Source of the DNA: Entonaema liquescens
Taxonomy: Eukaryota > Ascomycota > Sordariomycetes > Xylariales > Xylariaceae
Assembly: GCA_902805475.1 (NCBI GenBank)
Contig: CADCSX010000025.1
Span: 496,001-560,000 of the forward strand
DNA length: 64,000 nt
Direction: 5' to 3'
The translations under genes were made by a program, and so were the position numbers. The notes under the pieces were generated by a model, which searched no databases, was not told the DNA's origin, and saw only the letters and a list, made by a program, of their open reading frames with translations. Shown piece by piece: positions 35,158 to 44,878 of this stretch (its first letter is position 1; each line of letters starts with the position of its first letter).

Positions 35158-35773
35158 TATCACGGTTAAATGATTATCTGTTTGATAAAGCTTGCTTGAG
35201 TCACGTGGTGCGGGGTGAGAGTTTGGATAAAATGATAAAGCATTCAATTATCCGTGTTTAAATATTCATTTGAGGGGCAGAGTCCATGTGGTTCGCGCAC
35301 CATTGAATTCATAAGTACCTAGGTCTACTGCCACACAGTGCATCAGGATAGGTACCTACATGTAAGTAAGTACATATCTAAGTATATACAGATGTACTAC
35401 TCTACCTAAAAAACTACAACAAGATACAAGCAAGTAACTTTTTCTCCAACGAAATCAAAGGCAACCAAAGATACCTGTAAAAATTGTCGTTAAATTTGTC
35501 AAAAATCACTAGCTATCTAGCTGTTTTAGGTTAAGCCTAGCACTCTAATATCTGGAAGAAATGTCTCTTTGATCGATCTGGAAGATATATGCAACTAACC
35601 GAGTGTACTTAGCTTAGCCCGTAGGTACATGTCTATCCAAGGTACATGTACCTTAGTACCTTCGTAAAACCATGCTAGAAATACAGGTGCATCCTGCATA
35701 AGGGCTAGTCTGTAAATACCTAATAAATATAATTCCAAAAACAAGAGCATAATAATTCAAACATAAAGGCAAT
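35158..35773. other. divergent promoter region, SPT4 / POP8
   Basis: 616 bp between two outward-reading genes of RNA metabolism. It contains taggtaccta (35349-35358) and several related tacct/aggta strings. No gene. Confidence 0.5.
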
Positions 35774-36201
35774 ATGACTGAACAAGCAGACATATCGATG
35801 ACCGGCACGCAGAGTGCAACCAAGGTCAAAAATCTTATGAGTTAGTCACTACTACTATTAAAGCACCTCGTTATTCCTATGCACATCTGGAACTTTTTAG
35901 TGCTTCGGCCGATCCAGGTGTATTAGATGCTCTCCAAGTACGATCTAAGTGTACATCTGCTTTAAAGCAATTCCTCGGCACCACAGGACTAGGGATTCCA
36001 TTAGACATCCTCAAAGTAGAGGGAAAGGACTGCTGGCTAAGAGTTCCACGAGATGACTTAGGAGCGTTCTCTGCTGCCATTACAGCCTGGCAAGGCTCCT
36101 ATCAAGACGGTGTTCACTCATCACTTCGAATACGAGGCTGTTCTGACTGGCTTGGTGCCTTGGTGGGAAGAGATGGGGAGGATGAGCTATGGACTGGTTG
36201 A
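35774..36201 (+). CDS. POP8: RNase P/MRP protein subunit POP8, one-base frame break near the start
   Basis: From about 35833 to the TGA at 36199-36201 one frame encodes a recognisable Pop8. It contains TTTIKAPRYSYAHLELF, VRSKCTSALKQFLG, GLGIPLDILKVEGKDCWLRV and RIRGCSDWLGALVG. Pop8 is a small Alba-like subunit of RNase P and RNase MRP, needed for tRNA and rRNA processing. No ATG lies in that frame. The ATG at 35774 (MTEQADISMTGT) is one frame off; a single extra A in the A5 run 35828-35832 would join them, giving 142 aa, about the usual size. A spliced 5' exon is the alternative, but no good donor and acceptor pair is visible. Confidence 0.78.
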
Positions 36202-36433
36202 AGCTTGATCGACGAAAGTCACCTTATCAACCATTACCAACACACCGAGAAAACAAAATAATCTCAAACCGCATTTCCATTGGTACCGCCTTATGGTATA
36301 TCCAGTTTCCTCTCCTTATCCCCGCAACGCCTATGCTTCCCTGACGTTGAAGTGCCGTATATGCAAAGATGCCACGTTAAGCCACCGTTCAATGCAAGAT
36401 TCCCTTTTGGAAACACCAAAACCAAAATGCCTC

Positions 36434-38205
36434 TTACATCATCGACATAAGGGAGTTATTCGCATACGCCTAAGAAGGGTCAGCATTATATATTCGCCTT
36501 GCGTTTAGAGTAGGGACTTACCATCGGTCGAATTGGAGGATGGGGAACTGCGTCAAATTGGTGGAAATTCAACTTGTAGTCGGGACCAATGTTGATGTAG
36601 GCGCCCCTATTCTCTGTTTGATCGCAGTATTTCGGCGCCGAGAAGACTTGGGGCTAGTTAGCAAATACGCAATGAATTAACCGTTCAGAAAACAACTTAC
36701 CAGTGATACACTTTCCATCGTGCTCTTCTTCGTAACCACCCATACGGACTTCATGACTTCGGATGATAGCGTCTAGCCCGTTCTTCTCGCAGAACCTCTT
36801 CGTTACGTCCGGTCCGAATTGCATACCCACCCCTCGTTTGCTAGGGCCTCGTCCAGGAGCTGTTTGGGGATCCGTCCAAAGCATCTCCATCATCAGACCA
36901 GCTTGACCTGGTTGTCTCTGAGCATGCCTGTTAACCTTTCGGATATCGTCCAGCGTGACGTTATCGTCCGAAAACAAGCCGCCATGCAAGACGAGATATT
37001 TAGAACCAATGAGCGTTGCCAACGGTAGCGCAGAAAAGCTTTCAGAGAACAGTTTGAATACCCTATAGTCCAGTTAGAATCCGCAGACGACTTCAAAGTC
37101 CTGTTGATGCCATACCGTTCGTTGTACTTGGCTTTGCACTCTCCCTCAAATCCATAAACCTTATTCATATCGTCGGTTTCGTGATTACCTCTGTTCAAGA
37201 AGAATCCATTGGGACGCAGCCACTTATAGGCGTACAGTAATAGGGCGATTTCTGTCGACCAAGAACCTCGGTCGACGAAATCTCCGTTAAACAAGTACCA
37301 ATGCTTTTCTGTCGGGCAACCATTTAGTCTGAAAAGCTCCATTAGATCGTAGTATTGCCCTATAGTATGGTTAGTCTTAGTCGACCAAACACTGTATACT
37401 CCAACTCACCATGTGTATCACCACAAACAGTGAGCTTGACGTCATCTGGGATCTTCATCTCTACCATAGTTGGCTCGTTGTATACGATATTCTTCACCGC
37501 AATGATGATCTGGTAGACATATTTCTTGTGGAGCTTCTTCCCATTCTTGAATCTCTCGATCATGTCGTCAATGAATTCCTGGGTCATCTGGTCCTTTAGC
37601 TCTACGCCATCGTAGTCTGGTTCAACGGCTATAGAGTCAATATCGAGACCCTCTGCCGCAGAGGGCTCGTCTCCTACATCGATAGCAGCATAGAAATTCA
37701 ACTGTCGTACTATCTTTTGGCACTCGGCAAGCTTCAGCTTGGCATCTTTGTTCGCCGGATCGAGCTCGACGCATTTCTTGAAATCTCGCACGGCATCCTT
37801 AGGTTTTAGGATAGCAGCGGAAGCCACAGCGCGGCGGAAATAAGCCTAATATCAGGCAGGTCAGCACTGATGAGAAGTGACCAACTGGGATTCAGAGAGT
37901 GATATTAGTTACTTTTACAAACTTGGGGTTAAGTTCAATCGCTTTGGTAGCATCAGCAATAGCATAGCCGTAAGATTCTGACTTGATATGTGCCTAATAT
38001 AGGGAGTAAGGTTAGTCACGCGAGCGTTTAAGACTTGGAATGGGACAATACAAACTTGAGCCCTATTCGTATAATACGTCGGTTCCTTATCGTTCAGTTC
38101 GATGGCTTTGGTATAGAGGTCAATTGCTTTAGGCCAGTCGTGAGCCGCAAAAGCTTTGTTGCCGTCATTCTTGTAAGCAGTTGCTTGCTCTACTGCAGAA
38201 GCCAT
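36434..38205 (-). CDS. PPT1: serine/threonine protein phosphatase 5 (TPR-PPP)
   Basis: Seven exons: 38205-38056, 37993-37913, 37845-37410, 37359-37116, 37062-36701, 36646-36522 and 36469-36434; 477 aa, the family's normal length. Residues 1 to about 115 are three TPR motifs (YKNDGNKAFAAHDWPKAIDL, ATKAIELNPKFVKAYFRRA) that bind the C-terminus of Hsp90. The linker is followed by the PPP catalytic domain with the full metal set: GDTHG, GDFVDRG, RGNHETDD and RSHEVRMGGYEEEHDGKC. It ends with the autoinhibitory helix (PPIRPMAYANNSLMSMM). PP5/Ppt1 dephosphorylates Hsp90 and clients. Converges with POP8, diverges from YIH1. All junctions are in phase. Confidence 0.95.
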
Positions 38206-38989
38206 CCTTTACGGCTTTGGGGACGGCGGAAGAAAGCTGTAAACGGAAAGCCGAACACAAGGGATGGACTTTGCAAAGAAATAGAATAAGAGTCCAATAA
38301 GTAATAATACCCGAACTTGTAAGTCCGAAGGTATTAACAGGAGCTAAACTTAATAGCGCTGACACCTAACAGTTTTATGTTATATGCTTGAGGCAGCTTC
38401 GAGTTCGGCGCTTCTGGAGAAAAGATGTTGGTCGGAACTCGGAGCTTACAGCATGGGAATTTGGAGGGGCGAAACGGCGTGGGGTTGGGTTTCTCGATTC
38501 TCGAGTCCTCCATGGACGTCTAGAATTAATATGTGGATACCCGCCGATAATCGATAAAGTTCCAAGCTGTTTTCTTATCAGATACTCCGTTCCTTGCATA
38601 ACTTGATAAGATATTAATTATACTCTTCGTTCACGGCGGGGTGTATTTAAAGTTATTTCCACTGAAGAAATGAGTAATGCTTAGGTAGGTATTATCTCAA
38701 TCTCACTCCTTAGTTACATAATACTACTTTAATTCATTGGGACACATTCTCCCAAGAGTCATCTTTCCCAAGTCTTTTTAAGTCTCATTCATATACAGTG
38801 CATCCATACATTTATTTGTACTAAGCTCTAGAACCCCCCCCTACCCTCACGGCCTTATCATAGTCCACACAAAGTCCTTGAAAGGCTACAGTGTAAGACT
38901 TCGATTGTTGCTATTAGGCAGTCAGACCATCCACTCGTTATCCTTGTATTTTATGAATTTCTCATGAGCCTGCAGGTGAAAAGGGTACC
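38206..38989. other. divergent promoter region, PPT1 / YIH1
   Basis: 784 bp between two outward-reading genes. Short A/T tracts and a C-rich run (38829-38838); no gene. Confidence 0.5.
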
Positions 38990-39831
38990 ATGTCTGAAGA
39001 GCTTCAGGATGAGATTGAGGCCATCAACTCCATTTATGGCGAAGGTTGCTTGGTACCGTCGAGCGAAGCTAATGTGTATGTCTTGTCACCACCTAGGGAG
39101 TCATCCTCCCTTCGTATCGAGTTTCCCCTACCTATCCCGCAGTGCCTCCCGTTGTTCTAGGTACTAATAGTACTGGTGAGCATGGAAAGCGTGGCGATGC
39201 AGCCCGGGAATTATCTCTATTCTGTCAGGCAGTGAGCACAGTTTACCAGCCGGGAGCTGTCTGCCTCTTCGATGCAATCGAGGAATTAACTCGGCTTCTC
39301 GAGTCGGAGATTCTAGAAGAACCCCCACATGAGGATACTTCTCACGAAGATGACGCAGATCCTCAGCTCTCCGCTAAACCCGCAGCAGATTCCAAGCAGA
39401 TCAGCGCGCAAGAGCCTCCGTGGATTATGTCAGATGCATTCGTTGAGTTGAAGTCGACATTCGTCGCCCGGTGCGCCAAGGTTTCGTCAACTGAAGAAGC
39501 TGAGGCGTTCCTCCAGCACCTTCTCTCCACTGATAAGAAAGTACGAACGGCTACACATAATATTACAGCATGGCGGATAAAGGGACCGAATAACACTACA
39601 TTTCAAGATTGCAACGATGACGGCGAGACCGCAGCTGGCAGCCGGGTCTTACACCTTATGCAGCTAATGGACCTCTGGAATGTGATGGTAATCGTGACCC
39701 GATGGTACGGGGGACATAAACTTGGTCCTCGTCGATTTGCCCTGATTAACCAAACCGCTAGAGATGCCTTTGTCAAAGCCGGTTTGGTTCCTGAGAGTAC
39801 AAACAAGAAGAAGGGACAAGGGAAGAGTTAA
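38990..39831 (+). CDS. YIH1: YIH1/IMPACT homolog, one-base frame break
   Basis: The N-terminal RWD domain starts at the ATG at 38990 (MSEELQDEIEAINSIYGEG, RESSSLRIEFPLP). The frame then stops early, while the conserved continuation YPAVPPVVLG starts at 39133 one frame off. One missing base at 39131-39133 joins them, giving 280 aa. The second half is the UPF0029 domain: ATHNITAWRIKG, FQDCNDDGETAAGSRVLHLM and VIVTRWYGGHKLGPRRF. Yih1 binds Gcn1 and actin and restrains activation of the Gcn2 kinase, hence general amino-acid control. No intron is needed. It probably shares a promoter region with PPT1. Confidence 0.9.
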
Positions 39832-40111
39832 GAATTAAGGGATACACGTGACGGTGCCAAGTAAATATCTTGTCACACTGTGGCTTGCATAGATGCCTCG
39901 GTTCTCCTCTAACTAACATGTTATATGACCGAGGATCCCTTCTACACATCAACAAGGAATCTTGCTCAACATTTGGTCGCTAAATACCTACTATCATTCT
40001 CTGACAATGCAAACGATTCTCAATTACCCGAATATTAGGGAATCTATCTAGTAGAAGCAGTTCCGATCAAACGTCCGTATCTAATACTAGGCAACTTTAG
40101 CAACCAAAACA

Positions 40112-41372
40112 ATGGTTGGTCCACCACCACTTCAGGGGCTCAAAGTCCTTGAATTTGCCGGCCTAGCACCTGGTAGGTCATACTCATATAAGTAATCAAT
40201 AATCTAATGATTCAATAAGCTAATATTTAACCAGGACCTTTTGCTGGCTTACTTCTAGCAGATGCTGGTGCCAAGGTGCTTCGGATTGATCGTCTCACGA
40301 CTGGTGCTCAAGTGGTGCCGACACCCGATATGCTTACAAGGCATAAGTCTTCCATAGCTGTCGATCTGAAGTCGCAGGACGGCGTCGAACTTATCAAAGA
40401 ATTATCTAAGACTGCTGATGTAATAATCGATCCATTTCGCCCAGGCGTGTTGGAAAAGCTCGGCCTTGGCCCGCAGATCTTGTGTGCCACGAATCCTCGC
40501 CTGGTCTATGGTCGTCTGACTGGATTTCGCCGGGATGGTAAGTATGCCCAGATGGCTGGCCACGATATCAATTACCTCGCTGTAGCTGGAGTGCTTTCTC
40601 TACTGGGCCGCAGTGGGGAGAAGCCACATGCACCACAAAACATACTTGCAGACTTTGCCGGCGGAGGAGCTACATTGTTTCAAGGTATTCTACTCGCTAT
40701 CATAGCTAGGGAGAAAACAGGAAAGGGGCAAGTTGTGGAGGCGAATATGGTAGATGGCACCAGCTATCTGGCAACTTTCCCCCGACAGTCGCTGAAATCA
40801 CCATTCGGCAATCTTCCGCGCGGTGAGAACGTGTTGGATGGGGGCTGTCCATATTATGACACATATGAAACGAGGGATGGAAAATATATGGCGGTAGGAG
40901 CTCTAGAGCCACATTTCTATGCCGCCTTAATCAAAGGCCTCGGCTTAAGCAAACAAGACTGGCAGAAGCGACATTCCGATCGAGCGTCCTGGCCCGAAAT
41001 GAAACAACACTTCGAAAGAGTCTTCAAATCAAAGACGCGTGTTGAGTGGGAGAAAATCTTCGATGGCACTGATGCTTGCTGTACTCCCGTGCTGGAATAT
41101 TCGGAACTAGAAACGGACACTAATCGCGAAGGTGACCAACGCCCAGCGGTGACGTTACGCGGAACACCATGCCTTGCTATTAGCGAGAAAGGTACCGACC
41201 CGAGTCTTTATGGACAAGGTCCGGGATTTCCGGAGGCAGTTATACCGGCAAGTTTCTTACTCCAGGTGAGGGGGGCGAAGAAGCCTTGAAAGACTGGTTC
41301 GGATGGGAGAAAGGAAAGGACTTCGATATCAAAAATGGTGGGCTCGTATTGAATACTAAATCTAAGTTATGA
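40112..41372 (+). CDS. class III CoA-transferase (alpha-methylacyl-CoA racemase-like), frame break near the end
   Basis: Exon 1 40112-40172, 62-nt intron, exon 2 from 40235. It starts MVGPPPLQGLKVLEFAGLAPGPFAG, the usual entry of family III (LEFAGLAPGPFAG being diagnostic). It continues with RHKSSIAVDLK, NPRLVYGRLTGF and MAGHDINYLA, in which the His and Asp fit the catalytic pair of racemases, then VDGTSYL. AMACR inverts 2-methylacyl-CoA, feeding branched-chain fatty acids into peroxisomal beta-oxidation; the exact substrate here is inferred. The frame stops at 41289, but a conserved-looking end (TPGEGGEEALKDWFGWEKGK) follows one frame off to a TGA at 41370-41372. One missing base near 41253-41258 reconciles them (399 aa). 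Confidence 0.87.
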
Positions 41373-41492
41373 AGGAGGGATTCCGAAGCAGACTTTAATC
41401 CACAGGCATACACGCTTTTATCTACCCAGTTTTCTTAAGTGCCCCTTAAGTGCCCCTTACTTTTCTCTTGGCCTCGGAATCTTTTATATTAG

Positions 41493-41871
41493 AGCTCCAG
41501 CCGCAGTCTAAAATATGACCCGAAGGTTCCACTAGCTTCCATCAGCTTCTGTCAGATTGACGCGACGACATTTCCCTTTTCTATCGATATCGAGCGCCTC
41601 CTCGAGACTATTAATCAGCTTGATCGGAGCATGAAACTAGCTTCACCACTGAAAATATGAGTCGATCTGGCCTAAAAGTGGTTCTCACGAGGGGCAAGAG
41701 TCTCACCTCCAGGAAAATCTGGAAATATATCAACCATATGTCGATGTCCTGCTCGGACTCGGCGGTGGTGCTGGGGAGGAGACGGCGGGTCGCTTCTTGA
41801 CATATCTACCATATTATCGTTCAGAAGATTTGCTGAGAGGAGCGAACGAAAATGATTTCTGGCAATATTGA
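41493..41871 (+). pseudogene. orphan coding-like segment, possible gene fragment
   Basis: Two consecutive open stretches in + frames with ordinary protein composition. The first follows a splice-acceptor-like ttatattag at 41492 and reads KYDPKVPLASISFCQID and DIERLLETINQLDRSMKL. The second (about 41655-41871) reads QENLEIYQPYVDVLLGLGGG, TAGRFLTYLPYYRSEDLL and NENDFWQY before a TGA. They are offset by one frame near 41650. No start codon or matching upstream exon is visible. It may be the 3' remnant of a decayed gene, or a real gene with an indel. No family recognised. Confidence 0.35.
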
Positions 41872-42059
41872 ATCGTTCTTTTTGACTCGCTTGTTAAGTT
41901 GACTAGATCAAGACTACCACAACTCAAATTTCCTTTGGACTAACGTAAAGACTTATATATACTCCCGACTCGCGGTGTGGGTGTCTCAGGCGGATGAGAT
42001 AGATTTAAAGAACTTGCAGCCCCCACGGCATATACTGCGTACGGAGAATTCCTTACAAA

Positions 42060-42086
42060 CAGCTAAGCAGCTAAGCAGCTAAGCAG
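42060..42086 (+). repeat. 8-bp tandem repeat (cagctaag)
   Basis: Three perfect copies and a partial fourth, followed within about 10 bp by a run of T. Confidence 0.85.
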
Positions 42087-43420
42087 GTCAACATCATTTT
42101 TTTTTTCCATGTTAGAAGCAGAATCACATCTTTCCTTATCCTGTGTCACCGCCTCGAAGTATTTGGTAACAGGTACCTCAGGACGTATGTGAGTGACCAG
42201 TCATTCGACGTGGAAATTAGGTACTTGACTGTTCTTCTCCCACGCCTTTCCTACGTCGAGGGCATGTAGTAAGGAACAAAGCCGGTTTGACAGTTTTTTG
42301 ACCGCCAACTCATCCATGCAATCTTAATTTTTTTTTTTCCTTTCCTTCCGTCCCGTTCTGGTTCTTTACCGGGGGCGGGTTATACATATTACTATTTAGC
42401 TATATTACCAGGTTCTGTGCTCGGTGTGTGTGTAAGCACGTACTGCACACCTGGGCATGCATGTTATCCCTCCCCTCCCCTGCTCTCGACCGGCCGGCCC
42501 GCTTCCCATTCCCTAATTTCTACCTACTACGGCTACATTTTATCAACCCATCACCTATTCTCCTTCCAATCAGAGCCGTATCCGGGTCCCGGCGGATTGT
42601 GGTCTGCCATGGGGTTAGCGGTATAACCGTCGGTTCCGGGGCTAACTGCCCATGGGGGATGGTGGTTTTACTATATATACGTTGCGTAGGCGAGATGGCG
42701 TGGCGTCATATCAGGGTTAACCTTATACGTACATGACCTTGCATCCTACTAGGTACCTGCTGCTCCCGTAAGGCTTTAGATACCGACGTAGGTCCCTACG
42801 CCTTGCCTTACCTAGGTAAAGGTCGTCCGGTTGAGGTATAGCTAGACCGAGGACCCTTTTTGGCCCCCAAAAGCGGGTGACGGAATAATTACAATTTACG
42901 AAGGACTCACGTAAAACGCACTAACACTTACACCAGTTCTCACCACCGGTATCTAAGACGTGTGATTCTCGTTAGACTAAGCACTGAAACTCTACATGGA
43001 CCGTCCACTTTTGGACATATGTTGCGATATACTACCCTTTCAAAAAGTTGAATATGCTCGATGAGATGTAAACTATCTCATCTCCCTTCCTCTATTCACA
43101 ATACTCACCTTGTTCCCACGCATCCCACACAGACCCCCGGATTTCAAGCCCTAAAGAACCCCTCAAACGCCAAAATAGAATCTGTCAGATCTCAGATATG
43201 TGATTCGCTATTTTGTAACTATCCATCTTTTCCCCTGCGTCAGTCCGTTCGGGCCGTCGCATATGCTGCAGCCGCAGCACGGCATGGCATGGCAGGGCAG
43301 GGTAGAGCAGGGCATGACAGGAGGCAGCCTCAGATCCCGCACAGGGATCTACAGCTTTTGCCCACCACCCCTGCTTTTATACGTCGGAATATTAGGTATA
43401 AAAATATATTCGTGCGTAAT

Positions 43421-43440
43421 GTATGTATGTATGTATGTAG
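43421..43440 (+). repeat. (GTAT)n microsatellite
   Basis: About 4.5 units; the reverse complement of the repeat at 43632-43656. Confidence 0.85.
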
Positions 43441-43631
43441 GTCTAGGAGACACTGGAGCAGGGGAGGGGCATAGACGCGGAGCCTCCCGGCGAAGCGGTG
43501 GGCCAACTAGCTACCTAGATGATAAAGGCGTGGGATGAGAGCGGATGGCTTCTAGAAGCATAGATAGATAGACGATACTTGTAGACTGTCGGACTTAAAC
43601 ACAGTATGCCAGGAAATATGTAAACTGAGCG

Positions 43632-43671
43632 CATACATACATACATACATACATACAGACAGACAGACAGA
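43632..43671 (+). repeat. (CATA)n-(CAGA)n compound microsatellite
   Basis: Six CATA units followed by about four CAGA units. The CATA part is complementary to 43421-43440. Confidence 0.85.
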
Positions 43672-43848
43672 TACACACAAATACGCAAGACGAAGAGAAG
43701 AAGAAAAAACTCTTCGTCAAGGGTAGACACGTCATAACATAGCGTCCGTTCGTAGGCCACAGTCATAGGTAAGGTAGTCATAACCATGACCGCGACGTAC
43801 AAACCCCCGACCCTAGATGACGTTACAATACCGCTGGCCCGTCTCACT

Positions 43849-43878
43849 CATCCCATCCCATCCCATCCCATCTCATCC
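43849..43878 (+). repeat. (CATCC)n microsatellite
   Basis: Five to six units of catcc with one interruption (tctcatccc at the right end). Confidence 0.8.
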
Positions 43879-44289
43879 CGTTCCGTTTCCTCCATCCGTC
43901 CGTGGGATCTAATCTAATAATTTAAGTCCGTGTCTACGGCAGGACCACCTAACCTAATCTTCTTTGTCATCCCACTTACATACCTACATACCCTTACCTT
44001 ACGTACCAGATTAAAGGCCAGCTCAGGTTAGATTAGGGCAGGTAGATTCGGATCTACGGCCGCTCCATGTTCGGGTCCAGTCTCCCGATCCTCCGCACCG
44101 TAACCTAACCCCAGCCACACCCCCCAAATCCCAAATCCAAAACCCCGGATCCCATCGGTCTTCGCCGGTGATTGACTGCACTTGTTCGCTCGCGGCATCG
44201 CCGAAAAATGCAAGACTGGTGATAAACTTTATGCACCTATCCCGTCGGTGAACACGATCCCTGGCCGCAACGAGAAAATATCAGAAAAG

Positions 44290-44308
44290 AAAAAAAAAAA
44301 AAAAAAAA
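44290..44308 (+). repeat. A19 homopolymer
   Basis: Nineteen consecutive A after an A/G-rich lead. Confidence 0.9.
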
Positions 44309-44878
44309 CTTTCCCTATCCCTAGGTATCTATCTCCTGGTTCCCCATCATCGAGATCCCGTATATCATGCAAACGCAAAATGCAAGCAGCAAGGAGACAA
44401 GCTCGGCTTGCAGACGGACAGGCCAGGCACGGCCAAAGTCCAGATCGAGAAGGTGAACAGAACCTATCACGCAGATCAAAAACACAGAAAAGTCAAGAAA
44501 CACCGAACGGGGAAACAAAACAAGACAAAATAATAATTGGCTTTTTGGCATCATCAATTTCTCATCCTAGGTACATTAATCATCCCGTGTTTCACATCAT
44601 GGAATGTCCCATTTCTCATCTACCGAGGAACGTGTCTAAAGGGGGTTGGGGTATGACATGACATGACATAATTGTATATGGAAAAAAGGGGGGAGGGAGA
44701 CGGAGGTAGGGAGAAGCATACTCAACATAAACCCGGACCACTACCAATGAAAAAACGACAATACTCCGGCGATAGCTCGGCGCGTTATCTTCGTATCGCA
44801 CGGGGACCATAGCCATTCTGACTGACCGACCAGAAGTGATATCCGATGCCTATGGCATGACGCTTGCGATCCTCCACA

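Larger units (their letters stand above)
41872..44878. other. repeat-rich convergent gap
   Basis: 3 kb between the 3' ends of the CoA-transferase locus and VPS1. It holds several microsatellites, T and A tracts, the exact palindrome TACCTAGGTA (42809-42818), and open frames up to about 137 codons without recognisable content. No tRNA or rRNA signature seen. Confidence 0.5.

Noticed and set aside
39128..41260. Programmed ribosomal frameshifting as the cause of the frame breaks
   Set aside because: The breaks lack a shared slippery heptamer, occur in unrelated genes and mostly sit at plain homopolymers; missing-base errors are simpler.
43061..43538. Two overlapping + frames in the repeat-rich gap
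   Set aside because: They run through microsatellites and have no recognisable content or splice structure.
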